Source: an uncultured Collinsella sp.
GTDB taxonomy: Bacteria; Actinomycetota; Coriobacteriia; Coriobacteriales; Coriobacteriaceae
Assembly (NCBI GenBank): GCA_934675795.1
Contig: CAKURW010000003.1
Span: forward strand, 1-64,000
DNA: 64,000 bases
Direction of reading: 5' to 3'
The notes under the pieces were generated by a model. The model searched no databases. It was not told the origin of the DNA and saw only the letters and a list, made by a program, of their open reading frames with translations. This document shows positions 25,051-34,374 of this stretch, in pieces. Position numbers and translations under genes: made by a program. Numbering within the stretch: position 1 is the stretch's first letter; the number at the start of each line of letters is the position of its first letter.

Positions 25051-28000
25051 ATGGTCTCTCGTATCTACGTGGAGAAGAAACCCGGGTTCGACGTCGAGGC
25101 TCAGCAGCTCAAGGGCGAGCTGACCGAAATTCTCGGCATCAAGGGCATCGAGGCCCTGAGGATCATCAACCGCTACGACGTCGAGGGCATCGACGAGGAG
25201 CTTTTCCGCTCCTGCGTGCCGACCGTCTTTAGCGAGCCCCAGGTCGATGTGACCTACGACGAGCTCCCCGCAAGCGATGGCGCCGTCTTTGCCGTCGAAT
25301 TCCTGCCTGGCCAGTTTGACCAGCGCGCCGACTCCGCCAGCGAGTGCGTGCAGCTCATCAGCCAGGGCGAGCGCCCCGCCGTGCGCTCCGCCAAGGTCTA
25401 TATGATCTCGGGCGCTCTGGACGAAGCCGCCATCGATGCCATCAAGCACTACGTGGTAAACCCCGTCGAGGCGCGCATCGCCTCGCTCGACCTGCCCGAG
25501 ACGCTGTACATGGAGACCCCCGAGCCCCAGCCCGTCGAGGTGCTCGACGGCTTCCGCGAGCTCGATGAGGCCGGCCTTGCCGCCTTTATCGCCGATCGCG
25601 GCCTTGCCATGGACGAGGCAGACATCGCCTTCTGCCAGCAGTACTTCCGCGATGAGGATCGCGACCCCACCATCACCGAGATCCGCGTGATCGACACCTA
25701 TTGGTCCGACCACTGCCGCCACACCACCTTCGGCACCGTCCTGGACGACGTGACGATCGACGACGCCGTGGTGCAGCAGGCCTTCGACCGCTACATGGAG
25801 ATGCGCCACGAGCTCGGTCGCGACGCCAAGCCCGTCTGCCTCATGGACATGGGCACCATCGGCGCCAAGTACCTCAAGAAGACCGGCGTCATGACCGATG
25901 TCGACGAATCCGAGGAGATCAACGCCTGCACCGTCAAGGTGAAGGTCGATGTCGACGGCGAGGACCAGGACTGGCTGTTCCTCTTTAAGAACGAGACCCA
26001 CAACCACCCGACCGAGATCGAGCCCTTCGGCGGTGCCGCCACCTGCGTGGGCGGCGCCATCCGTGACCCGCTCTCGGGCCGCAGCTATGTGTACCAGGCC
26101 ATGCGCGTCACCGGCGCCGGTGACCCCACCGTCCCGGTTTCCGAGACGCTCGAGGGCAAGCTGCCGCAGCGTAAGCTCGTGACCACTGCTGCCGCCGGCT
26201 ACTCCAGCTACGGCAACCAGATCGGCCTTGCCACCGGTCAGGTCAACGAACTCTATCACCCCGGTTACGTGGCCAAGCGCATGGAGGTCGGTGCCGTCGT
26301 GGGCGCTACCCCGGCAAACCACGTGCGTCGCGAGTGCCCCGCCCCCACCGACAAGATCATCCTGCTGGGCGGCCGCACCGGCCGCGACGGCATCGGTGGC
26401 GCCACCGGCTCCTCCAAGACCCAGAACACCGAGTCCATCGAGACCTCGGGCGCCGAGGTCCAGAAGGGCAACGCCCCGGTCGAGCGCAAGCTGCAGCGTC
26501 TGTTCCGCCGCGGCGACGCCTGCCGTCTGATCAAGCGCTGCAACGACTTTGGCGCCGGCGGCGTCTCGGTCGCCGTGGGCGAGCTTGCCGACGGCCTGTA
26601 TGTCGACCTTGATACCGTGACCAAGAAGTACGACGGCCTGGACGGCACCGAGCTCGCCATCTCTGAATCCCAGGAGCGCATGGCCTGCGCCGTCGCCGAC
26701 GGTGACGTCGAGGAGTTCATGGGCTACGCCGCCGAGGAGAACCTGGAGGCGACCGTTATCGCCGAGGTTACCGCCGAGCCGCGCATGCGCATGGCTTGGA
26801 ACGGCGTCGCCATTGTCGACCTGTCCCGCGAGTTCCTCAACTCCAACGGCGCACCCAAGCACCAGGTCGCCCACGTGTGCGCCCGTAGCGTGTGGCAGCC
26901 CAGCTGGGCCGGCACCACGCTCGCCGAGCGCATGACCTCGCTTGTCACCGACCTCAACGTCGCTTCCAACAAGGGCCTTTCCGAGCGCTTCGACTCCACC
27001 ATCGGCGCCGCGACCGTGCTCATGCCCTTTGGCGGCAAGACGCAGCTCACCCCGAGCTCGGCCATGGTCGCCAAATTCCCCGTGGACGGCGAGACCACCA
27101 CAGCAAGCGCCATGGCATGGGGCTTCAACCCCTACCTGATGGAAGCCGACCAGTTTGCGGGCGCCTACCTGTCCGTGGTCGAGTCCATCGCCAAGCTCGT
27201 TGCCGCCGGCTTTGAGCACAAGCGCACCTACCTCTCCTTCCAGGAGTACTTCGAGCGCCTGCGCACCGAGGCCGAGCGCTGGGGCAAGCCCATGGCTGCC
27301 GTCCTGGGTGCCCTTATGGCCCAGGTCGACCTGGGTGCCGGCGCCATCGGCGGCAAGGACTCCATGAGCGGTTCGTTTGAGGACGAAGCCGGCGAGCTCA
27401 ACGTTCCACCGACCCTGATCAGCTTCGCCGTCGCCGTGGGCAAGGCCGCCCGCGCCGTCTCGCCCGAGTTCAAGGGCCTCACGCACCGCGTCGTCCGCAT
27501 CGCCCCCGCCACCTATGGCGAGGACTACCGCCCCGATGCTCAGCAGCTGCTCGCCGCGTTTGACGCCGTCGAGGCGCTCACTGCTACCGGCAACGCCCTG
27601 GCCATCTCCACGCCCGGCTACGGCTGCGGCGCCGAGAGCCTCTTTAAGATGTGCGTCGGTAACCAGATCGGTATCGAGCTTGCCGAGGATGTAGACGTGG
27701 AGAGCCTCTTCACCCCGCTCTACGGCAGCTTTATTGTCGAGCTCGCCGAGGATGCCGAGCTGCCCGAGGTCGCCGACGGCGTTGTCGTCGAGCCCCTGGG
27801 CACCACCGTCGAGGGCTATGTTATCGACACCGGTTCCGAAGTCATCGAGCTCTCCGAGCTCCAGGAGGCCTGGGAGAGCGGCATCGAGGGCGTCTTCACC
27901 TACCGCAGCGCCGGCGAGACCCCCGAGGTCGAGACCATCGACTTCCGCGCCAAGGATATCCACGTGTACGGCGGCGCCAAGATCGCCCGCCCGCGCGTGA

Positions 28001-28797
28001 TCATCCCCGTGTTCCCCGGCAACAACTGCGAGTACGACAGCGCCCGCGCCTTCCGTGCCGCCGGTGCCGAGGCCGACACCTTCGTGATCAACAACCTCAC
28101 GCCCGAGGCCGTCGCCGAGAGCACCCACGAGCTTGCCCGCCGCATCCGTGCAAGCCAGATCGTCATGATCCCCGGCGGCTTCTCGGGCGGCGACGAGCCC
28201 GACGGCTCCGCCAAGTTCATCACGGCGTTCTTCCGCGCTCCCGAGGTCACCGAGGCAGTCCGCGACCTGCTCAAGGCCCGCGACGGCCTGATGCTGGGCA
28301 TCTGCAACGGCTTCCAGGCTCTGGTCAAGCTCGGCCTGGTGCCCTACGGTGACATCGTCGACGCCACGCCCGATGCGCCCACGCTGACGTTCAACACCAT
28401 CGGCCGCCACCAGAGCCGTCTGGTGCGCACCCGCATCTCGTCCAACTTGTCCCCGTGGCTGTCGCAGTGCAGCCTGGACGACCCCTACACCGTCGCCATC
28501 AGCCACGGCGAGGGCCGCTTTGTCGCCAATGACGAAGTGCTCGCCCAGCTGATCGCCAACGGCCAGGTCGCCACGCAGTACGTGGGCGAGAACGGCAAGC
28601 CCAGCATGGATCTCTCCGTCAACCCCAACGGCTCCGCACTCGCCATCGAGGGCATCACGAGCCCCGACGGCCGCGTCCTGGGCAAGATGGGCCATGCCGA
28701 GCGTCGCGGCGACAACCTGTACCGCAACGTGCCCGAGCATGTCCCCGGCGACAAATTCATGCCGATCTTTGAGAGCGGCGTAGCCTACTTCGCCTAA
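25051..28797 (+). CDS. purL: Phosphoribosylformylglycinamidine synthase, single chain
   Basis: A 1248-residue enzyme converting FGAR, ATP and glutamine to FGAM, step four of purine synthesis. It is the one-chain form found in many Clostridia and Coriobacteria. It has a PurS-like N-terminus, a PurL core (TYWSDHCRHTTF, KNETHNHPTEIEPFGGAATC, CNDFGAGGVSVAVGEL, GGKDSM) and a C-terminal glutamine amidotransferase. The latter has VFPGNNCEYDSA, IPGGFSGGDEP and nucleophile LGICNGFQ with Cys at about 1085. AGGCAGGA precedes the ATG. A terminator follows the gene. Confidence 0.97.
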   Translation: MVSRIYVEKKPGFDVEAQQLKGELTEILGIKGIEALRIINRYDVEGIDEELFRSCVPTVFSEPQVDVTYDELPASDGAVFAVEFLPGQFDQRADSASECVQLISQGERPAVRSAKVYMISGALDEAAIDAIKHYVVNPVEARIASLDLPETLYMETPEPQPVEVLDGFRELDEAGLAAFIADRGLAMDEADIAFCQQYFRDEDRDPTITEIRVIDTYWSDHCRHTTFGTVLDDVTIDDAVVQQAFDRYMEMRHELGRDAKPVCLMDMGTIGAKYLKKTGVMTDVDESEEINACTVKVKVDVDGEDQDWLFLFKNETHNHPTEIEPFGGAATCVGGAIRDPLSGRSYVYQAMRVTGAGDPTVPVSETLEGKLPQRKLVTTAAAGYSSYGNQIGLATGQVNELYHPGYVAKRMEVGAVVGATPANHVRRECPAPTDKIILLGGRTGRDGIGGATGSSKTQNTESIETSGAEVQKGNAPVERKLQRLFRRGDACRLIKRCNDFGAGGVSVAVGELADGLYVDLDTVTKKYDGLDGTELAISESQERMACAVADGDVEEFMGYAAEENLEATVIAEVTAEPRMRMAWNGVAIVDLSREFLNSNGAPKHQVAHVCARSVWQPSWAGTTLAERMTSLVTDLNVASNKGLSERFDSTIGAATVLMPFGGKTQLTPSSAMVAKFPVDGETTTASAMAWGFNPYLMEADQFAGAYLSVVESIAKLVAAGFEHKRTYLSFQEYFERLRTEAERWGKPMAAVLGALMAQVDLGAGAIGGKDSMSGSFEDEAGELNVPPTLISFAVAVGKAARAVSPEFKGLTHRVVRIAPATYGEDYRPDAQQLLAAFDAVEALTATGNALAISTPGYGCGAESLFKMCVGNQIGIELAEDVDVESLFTPLYGSFIVELAEDAELPEVADGVVVEPLGTTVEGYVIDTGSEVIELSELQEAWESGIEGVFTYRSAGETPEVETIDFRAKDIHVYGGAKIARPRVIIPVFPGNNCEYDSARAFRAAGAEADTFVINNLTPEAVAESTHELARRIRASQIVMIPGGFSGGDEPDGSAKFITAFFRAPEVTEAVRDLLKARDGLMLGICNGFQALVKLGLVPYGDIVDATPDAPTLTFNTIGRHQSRLVRTRISSNLSPWLSQCSLDDPYTVAISHGEGRFVANDEVLAQLIANGQVATQYVGENGKPSMDLSVNPNGSALAIEGITSPDGRVLGKMGHAERRGDNLYRNVPEHVPGDKFMPIFESGVAYFA

Positions 28798-28835
28798 ACC
28801 TTTCCCATCGGGTACAATCCCTTCGGGTAACAACA

Positions 28836-28871
28836 CCCGCCACCGACACATCCGGTGGCGGGTTCTTTTTT
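28836..28871 (+). terminator. Terminator after purL
   Basis: CCCGCCACCG-ACACAT-CCGGTGGCGGG is followed by TTCTTTTTT. It lies 38 nt past the purL stop and just before the EamA gene. Confidence 0.92.
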
Positions 28872-28896
28872 GCTTCGCGCATGTAGGAAGGACATC

Positions 28897-29832
28897 ATGG
28901 AAAGCCGCAAGCCGTATCTCGCCACCCTGCCCGGACTCATCCTGGGCTGTCTCGTTTGCTGCGCGCTCTGGGGCTCCGCCTTCCCCTGCATCAAGATCGG
29001 CTACGGCCTCTTTGGCATTCCCGCGCACGACAGCGCCTCGCAGCTGCTCTTCGCGGGTCTGCGCTTCACCCTTGCCGGCATGCTGGTCATTGTTGGCATG
29101 AGCGCAGCCCAGCGCCGTCCGCTCGTTCCGCAAGCGCGCGACATCAAGCCCATCCTCACGTTGTCGCTCTTCCAGACTATCGGGCAGTACTTCTTTTTCT
29201 ATCTGGGCCTCTCGTGCGCCAGCGCCATGTCGAGCTCCATCATCGAGGCCAGCGCCAACTTCCTCGCAATCCTCTTTGCCGCCCTGGCTTTTCACACCGA
29301 GAAGCTCAATACGGCCAAGGTGCTTGGCTGTGCGCTGGGCTTTGCCGGCGTCGCGCTCGTCAACCTCTCGGGCGCAGATGGCACCTTTGGCTTCAGGCTC
29401 GATGGCGAGTGCTTTATCCTAGCCTCCACTGTCGCGGGTGCTCTTTCGACCTGCCTGATCGGCATCTTCTCGCGCAAGCACGACGGCGTCTTGCTTGCCG
29501 GGTGGCAGTTCTTGGTCGGCGGCCTGGTCCTCACCGCCATCGGCTTTTTGATGGGTGGCGCGCTCTCCCCCACCGCAATCATCCCCGCCATCGCACTCAT
29601 TATCTATATGGCACTCATTTCCGCCGTCGCGTACTCGCTATGGTCGCGTCTGCTTGCCGTCAACCCCGTCAGCCGTGTGTCGGTCTTTGGCTTTATGAAT
29701 CCAGTCTTTGGCGTACTGTTGAGCGCTCTGCTGCTCGGCGAGGGCGCTGGCACGAGCCCTGTTACCGTACTTGTTGCCCTGCTGTTGGTCTGCGGCGGCA
29801 TCATCATCGTCAACAGGCCCAAAAAGGTCTAA
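28897..29832 (+). CDS. EamA/DMT-family transporter
   Basis: A 311-residue membrane protein with ten hydrophobic segments in two repeats, the drug/metabolite transporter plan. The first repeat starts CALWGSAFPCIKIGYGLFG, and the repeat end MSSSIIEASANFLAILFAALAF is typical. The second repeat ends FGFMNPVFGVLLSALLLGE. GGAAGG lies before the ATG at 28897. Such proteins usually export amino acids or metabolites. The substrate is unknown. Confidence 0.87.
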   Translation: MESRKPYLATLPGLILGCLVCCALWGSAFPCIKIGYGLFGIPAHDSASQLLFAGLRFTLAGMLVIVGMSAAQRRPLVPQARDIKPILTLSLFQTIGQYFFFYLGLSCASAMSSSIIEASANFLAILFAALAFHTEKLNTAKVLGCALGFAGVALVNLSGADGTFGFRLDGECFILASTVAGALSTCLIGIFSRKHDGVLLAGWQFLVGGLVLTAIGFLMGGALSPTAIIPAIALIIYMALISAVAYSLWSRLLAVNPVSRVSVFGFMNPVFGVLLSALLLGEGAGTSPVTVLVALLLVCGGIIIVNRPKKV

Positions 29833-29932
29833 CGAACTACCCCTATTTAGCAGAGGGGGTTCACATGCTTTAGCTTAATGGAGTACATCGGAGAGCCGAG
29901 GGCCGCCACGCCCGCCAGCGTGCGCCCTTTTT

Positions 29933-31084
29933 CTAGCGTATCTGGGCGCCGGCTTTCTTCTTCTCGCGCTTTACGCGGTAGAGCTCCGCGTCGGCAGCAC
30001 GAAGCAAGTCTTGCCAGGTATCGACGCCATCACCGACCCGTGCGTAGCCGATGGACATCCGCAACAGATACGGAACCTCGGCGCGCGCGAGCTCATCGTT
30101 GATTGTCGCACACAGATGCATGATATCCTGTTCCGCCACTGCCTTTTGGAGCACCACGAACTCATCGCCACCATAACGTGCGATAAAGCCGCCAGACGCC
30201 GAGCAGACTTCTTTGAGCGCAGCGGATATGACCTGAAGAGCGTGGTCGCCCTCCACATGCCCATAGCGATCGTTAATCTGCTTAAAGCCGTCGGCGTCCA
30301 TCATAAGCAGATATACATCTTCGGCCTGATCCACATTTGAGAAGAGCGACAGCATATAGGTCTCAAAACGGTTGCGATTGTTAAGTCCAGTCAACGGGTC
30401 GGTCGAGATGAGCTGCTCCTGGTAGATGATGTAGAGCAGCAACATGCTAATCATTATGCCGACACAAAGGCCGGGCACCGAGTATACGACCTGAAAGGTA
30501 CCGCCCACCAGGGCCGGAATGGCGAAAAATGCCAAGGTTCGATAGATGGCCTTCGTCTGCAGGCTCTCGACCCTGCGAGATTGCACAAATGCATGCAGGG
30601 ACGTATGTATAACGTAACAGTAGCTGACGATGGGCTGGATCATATAGGCAAAGCCGCGACGATACACGCCCTGCGAATCGATATAGAACAGGGCGTGCGT
30701 CCAGTAACTGGTAAACGCCAGCACGACCACCAGAGCCGTAGGCAACGCTACAAGCACCACCCTATAGCGCGAGGCCAAAAGGCGAGAACCCTGCACCGTC
30801 TCGGAATAGATAAACCAAATGAGACACGCGATAGCAAAGAGCGAAAACGAAACCGCGTTGGAAATCCAGTTGGCAGCAATGCCCAACGTGCCGTCCACAC
30901 CGTCCGAAAGCGTCCAGATCATATCGAATAATATGTACGCGGCAGAGGTGTAGCCAAGCATGCTAAACAATAGCTGCTGGGTGCTCGAGAACAAGGAGCG
31001 ACGACTTCGCACGGCAAGCCCGATAAGAACAATCATGCATAGCACGAATATCTCAATCTTAAGTGCCTTAACCACTAGCGCCAT
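29933..31084 (-). CDS. Membrane-bound GGDEF diguanylate cyclase
   Basis: About 383 residues. The first 210 form six or seven membrane segments of an unassigned sensor. The last 170 are a GGDEF domain, with DPLTGLNNRNRFE, MMDADGFKQINDRYGHVEGD and an intact active site YGGDEF. It is therefore expected to make cyclic di-GMP. The start is uncertain. The ATG at 31084 is used here, but a TTG at 31117 is in frame and neither has a good ribosome site. No EAL or PilZ gene is in the window. Confidence 0.88.
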   Translation of the reverse strand: MALVVKALKIEIFVLCMIVLIGLAVRSRRSLFSSTQQLLFSMLGYTSAAYILFDMIWTLSDGVDGTLGIAANWISNAVSFSLFAIACLIWFIYSETVQGSRLLASRYRVVLVALPTALVVVLAFTSYWTHALFYIDSQGVYRRGFAYMIQPIVSYCYVIHTSLHAFVQSRRVESLQTKAIYRTLAFFAIPALVGGTFQVVYSVPGLCVGIMISMLLLYIIYQEQLISTDPLTGLNNRNRFETYMLSLFSNVDQAEDVYLLMMDADGFKQINDRYGHVEGDHALQVISAALKEVCSASGGFIARYGGDEFVVLQKAVAEQDIMHLCATINDELARAEVPYLLRMSIGYARVGDGVDTWQDLLRAADAELYRVKREKKKAGAQIR

Positions 31085-31265
31085 CCCTTCAATACCCAAG
31101 TGGTCAGAATCGCCCAATTCGAATCAGGGCAATAAACACCCCTTAACTCCGCAGGGGTAAAGGGGATAATAGCAGAGCGCCCGAACATCACTGCAAAACA
31201 GTTTCTGTTCGGGCGCCCATACGGCGCGAATTGCACACGCCGGCATCATTGATGGGTATCGATTG

Positions 31266-32288
31266 CTACTCGCCATCGATGTCAGTCGCGACGGCCTCCT
31301 CGATGGCCTCGACACCGACAGGCGACAGATCCTCCTTGCCTTGGCAGAACTTCTTGTCGACCCAGCCAGTCAGAATCGGAGCCATGATCGCCGTGATGAT
31401 AACGGCGGTGGCGATCTGAGCGTACGCGGTGGGCGCAAGCTCGGCGTAACGCGGTGCGACCTCGGCGAGGGCAACCGGTGTGGTCATAGCCGTGCCGGCA
31501 ATGGTGGAGCAAGCCACAGCGGCCTTGCCATTGCCGCCGCACAGACGCTCGAACGCAAAGGTGATGGGACCGACGACAAACAGCGTGACAAGGCCCAGCA
31601 AGATGCCGGAAATACCGCCGGTGATAAAGCTCGACAGGCTCATGGACGCACCGAGCTGAAATCCGATGACGGCAATCGCGGGATTGGCACCGGGAACCAG
31701 CAGGTTCTTGATAAACGGGAACAGGTTGCCCAGAACCATGCCGATAACGAGTGGCAAGATGGAGCCGACAATGGTGCCAATGGGAATGTTGGCGAGGCCG
31801 GAAACACCGAGGATGATCATAGTGACGGCGGGGCCGGCCGTAAAGAACAGGATACCGACGGCGCCCTGCTCAGACTCATCACCGAACTCGCCCATGATGC
31901 CCGTATAGAGCGCCATGTTGCAAAACGTGATGCCGCCGATGATAGACACGGAGCTCAGACCCAGGAAGTTGTCGTTAAAGCAATATGCCACGCCCAGGCC
32001 GAGAGCCGCTGCGACGACCAGCTTGGGAATCAGCACGACGATGCCGGTCTTGATAGCGCCCGGCGTGGACTTAAAGCTGATGCCGGCGCCCACAAACAGC
32101 AGGATCGCGGCGACGATGGTATTAGAGCCACCGCGGCAGGCAGCCGTAAAGAATCCGCCGATCTCAAAAACCTGCGGGCAGAAGGTGTTGAGCAAAAGAC
32201 CGACGATCATCGGATAAATCATGATGTCGCCCGGGATGCGCGGGACCTTGAATTTCTTTTGCTCGTTGGTGGTTGCTTCCTGTGCCAT
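31266..32288 (-). CDS. kdgT: 2-keto-3-deoxygluconate permease family protein
   Basis: A 340-residue membrane protein with about ten hydrophobic spans, matching the KdgT family. RIPGDIMIYPMIVGLLLNTFCP at the N-terminus, GVAYCFNDNFLGLSSVSIIGG and VACSTIAGTAMTTPVALAEVAP are family-like. KdgT imports 2-keto-3-deoxygluconate with protons. No uronate degradation genes are adjacent, so the substrate assignment is by family only. GGGGG precedes the ATG at 32288. Confidence 0.85.
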   Translation of the reverse strand: MAQEATTNEQKKFKVPRIPGDIMIYPMIVGLLLNTFCPQVFEIGGFFTAACRGGSNTIVAAILLFVGAGISFKSTPGAIKTGIVVLIPKLVVAAALGLGVAYCFNDNFLGLSSVSIIGGITFCNMALYTGIMGEFGDESEQGAVGILFFTAGPAVTMIILGVSGLANIPIGTIVGSILPLVIGMVLGNLFPFIKNLLVPGANPAIAVIGFQLGASMSLSSFITGGISGILLGLVTLFVVGPITFAFERLCGGNGKAAVACSTIAGTAMTTPVALAEVAPRYAELAPTAYAQIATAVIITAIMAPILTGWVDKKFCQGKEDLSPVGVEAIEEAVATDIDGE

Positions 32289-32429
32289 GAAACCCCCATT
32301 TCCGCTGACGGGATACAAAAGCCCACGTCACGCTTTGCTACAGTAAAGTTTGACCATGGTACCAGAAGAAATAGACCAGCTCGGTGAAAAATTGGATTCG
32401 TTGGCCGGGATGCTAAACGTGTCCCGCTC

Positions 32430-32753
32430 TTATACGAGGCTCAAAACGATATAGAGCACGATGCCCGAAACACAGCACCACAACATCGACTTTGTCCTGA
32501 TTGCCACCACCACGACGCCGGCAGCCGCAATCCAGGGAACCAAGGCAGGCCAGAGTCCCGCGTCGAACGCCCCGGGGCTCACCAAGTCGTTGGCGACCAG
32601 CGCGGCAAAGGCAGCGGGCGGGATATAACCCAGGGCCTCGGTAATGCGGGGCGACAGCGTTCTCCCGCGCAAGGCAAACGCCGGCGCGATGCGAAAGAAC
32701 GCGATAGCAGCCCACGACGACAGCCACAGAACCAAGAACTCGTTAACGGGCAT
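32430..32753 (-). CDS. azlD: Branched-chain amino acid exporter subunit AzlD
   Basis: A 107-residue membrane protein with three or four spans. The segment RIAPAFALRGR, then LSPRITEALGYIPPAAFAALV, is the AzlD signature. It overlaps the end of azlC by 11 nt and starts at 32753 behind GAAGAGGTG. AzlC and AzlD together export branched-chain amino acids and their analogues. The pair sits in the same window as the Liv importer. Confidence 0.9.
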   Translation of the reverse strand: MPVNEFLVLWLSSWAAIAFFRIAPAFALRGRTLSPRITEALGYIPPAAFAALVANDLVSPGAFDAGLWPALVPWIAAAGVVVVAIRTKSMLWCCVSGIVLYIVLSLV

Positions 32754-33435
32754 CGCGGGCACCTCTTCCGTCAAATACAGCATCGCACGCCAACGCAATG
32801 GCAATGCCGGCCACGACGCTTGCCGGCACGGCAATATTCGCGAGGCCCAAGAACTTGCATACGGCGACGGACACCGCGCCCGAAACCGCCGCGACAACGT
32901 TGCCGCGCGACAGCCGCTGCGAAAAGAGTAGACAGATAAAGAGCGACGTGCAGACAAAACTCGCAATAGCGGTGGGAACATCGACAACGGCACCGACGAT
33001 GGCACCCATCGTGCACGAAGCGCCCCATGTCGCGATGAGGATCACGTTGAGCACGAAGGATTCGCGCGGGCCCCAATCCTCCCCCTCAACCAGCTTGGCA
33101 AGCGAGATGCCGTATGCCTCCTCGGTAAGCGTCGCGGCAACAGCCAGCGTCTGACGCTTCGAGGCACCCGTCAGATGCGGAGCGATCGATGCCGAGTAAA
33201 GCGCAAAGCGCGAGGAGATTGCGGCGACGCTCGCGACGATCGACGCCGCAGGCACACCTGCCAGCCACAGATTGCAGATCATAAACTGCCCGCTGCCCGT
33301 CACGAACGTGCTGCTCAGAGCAAAGACCATCCAGGGTTCCATTCCCGTCTGCCCCATGATCATTCCGCACGGCGCGCCTATTGCAACATAGGTAAGCATC
33401 ACTGGCCAGACGGTTCTAACGATTTTGAGCACCAT
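32743..33435 (-). CDS. azlC: Branched-chain amino acid exporter subunit AzlC
   Basis: A 230-residue membrane protein. VAIGAPCGMIMGQTGMEPW, then FVTGSGQFMICNLW and SSRFALYSASIAPHL are typical AzlC segments. The ATG at 33435 follows GAGAAG. A TTG at 33504 is an alternative in-frame start but would add a hydrophilic stretch not usual for AzlC. It is cotranscribed with azlD. Confidence 0.92.
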   Translation of the reverse strand: MVLKIVRTVWPVMLTYVAIGAPCGMIMGQTGMEPWMVFALSSTFVTGSGQFMICNLWLAGVPAASIVASVAAISSRFALYSASIAPHLTGASKRQTLAVAATLTEEAYGISLAKLVEGEDWGPRESFVLNVILIATWGASCTMGAIVGAVVDVPTAIASFVCTSLFICLLFSQRLSRGNVVAAVSGAVSVAVCKFLGLANIAVPASVVAGIAIALACDAVFDGRGARDAR

Positions 33436-33561
33436 ACGCTTCTCATCCTGATAAAGTCTCCGAGCCGCATGTAGCGACACGGCAGAATCATCATCCGACA
33501 GCAACCGAGTTCACCTACAATTGCCACCGGATCGAAAGACACAACTTTTTAGGAAGTCATT

Positions 33562-34374
33562 ATGACAGCTATCGATCGAGACCGGGCGCGCGCGGCCTTC
33601 AAAAGCTACACCGATGCCTACGACGCCACCAACCCACGCATCGCGCTCAAAATCGAGCATACGTACCACGTGGCCGAGGCATGCGATGCCGTAGCGCGCG
33701 AGCAGGGCTGGTCGTCAGAAGATATTGACCTGGCATGGCTTTGCGGCCTGCTACACGATATGGGCCGCTTTGAGCAGCTGCGACGCTGGGACACCTTTAA
33801 GGACGCCGAGAGCATGGGCCATGCGGCGCTGGGCATCGAGGTCCTCTTTGGCGAGAATCCCGCCGATGCACCCGCCGTAACAAGCATCCGCGACTTTATC
33901 GATGACCCGGCAGAAGATGAGCTCATCCGAGCGAGCATTGCCTATCACAGCGATTTCCGTCTACCCGCGCAGCTCGACGTGCGCACGCGAAGCTTCTGCG
34001 ATATCGTGCGCGATGGTGACAAGATCGACATTATGCGCACCATCGCCGACAGCACCGTCGACACCATCCTCAAGGTGGATGAGGACGCGTTTCTAGCCAG
34101 TCGCTTCTCGGCACCGACGCTTGCCGCCTTTGACGAGCACCGTTGCGTCGCACGCGATGAACGCGACGAGCCCGCAGACTACTTGGTGGGACTCATCTGC
34201 TTTATGTTTGAGCTCGTCTATCCAGCGAGCCGCGCGCTGGCGCGCGAACAGGGCGATATCCACCGCCTGCTCGACGCGCCCTTTGGCATTACGCGGCCCT
34301 TTACCGACCCCGCCACGCAGGCAACCTGGAGCCGCCTAAAGGACGAGATGCGCGACTGGCTGACGCGCGCCTAG
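33562..34374 (+). CDS. HD-domain phosphohydrolase
   Basis: A 270-residue HD-superfamily protein. Metal ligands are HTYHVAEACDAVA (His), LLHDMGRFEQ (HD) and AYHSDFRLP, and RDGDKIDIMR gives the final Asp. HD proteins hydrolyse phosphomonoesters or nucleotides. The substrate cannot be told. AGGAAG lies before the ATG. Its stop codon is interlocked with that of etfA: both stops share the palindrome CTAG at 34371-34374. Confidence 0.85.
   Translation: MTAIDRDRARAAFKSYTDAYDATNPRIALKIEHTYHVAEACDAVAREQGWSSEDIDLAWLCGLLHDMGRFEQLRRWDTFKDAESMGHAALGIEVLFGENPADAPAVTSIRDFIDDPAEDELIRASIAYHSDFRLPAQLDVRTRSFCDIVRDGDKIDIMRTIADSTVDTILKVDEDAFLASRFSAPTLAAFDEHRCVARDERDEPADYLVGLICFMFELVYPASRALAREQGDIHRLLDAPFGITRPFTDPATQATWSRLKDEMRDWLTRA

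Noticed and set aside
25033-29295. A 1420-codon open frame on the minus strand opposite purL and part of the EamA gene
   Set aside because: It is the mirror of GC-rich codon use in purL, has no ribosome site, and its product is a low-complexity Gly/Ala/Asp/Leu sequence without family features.
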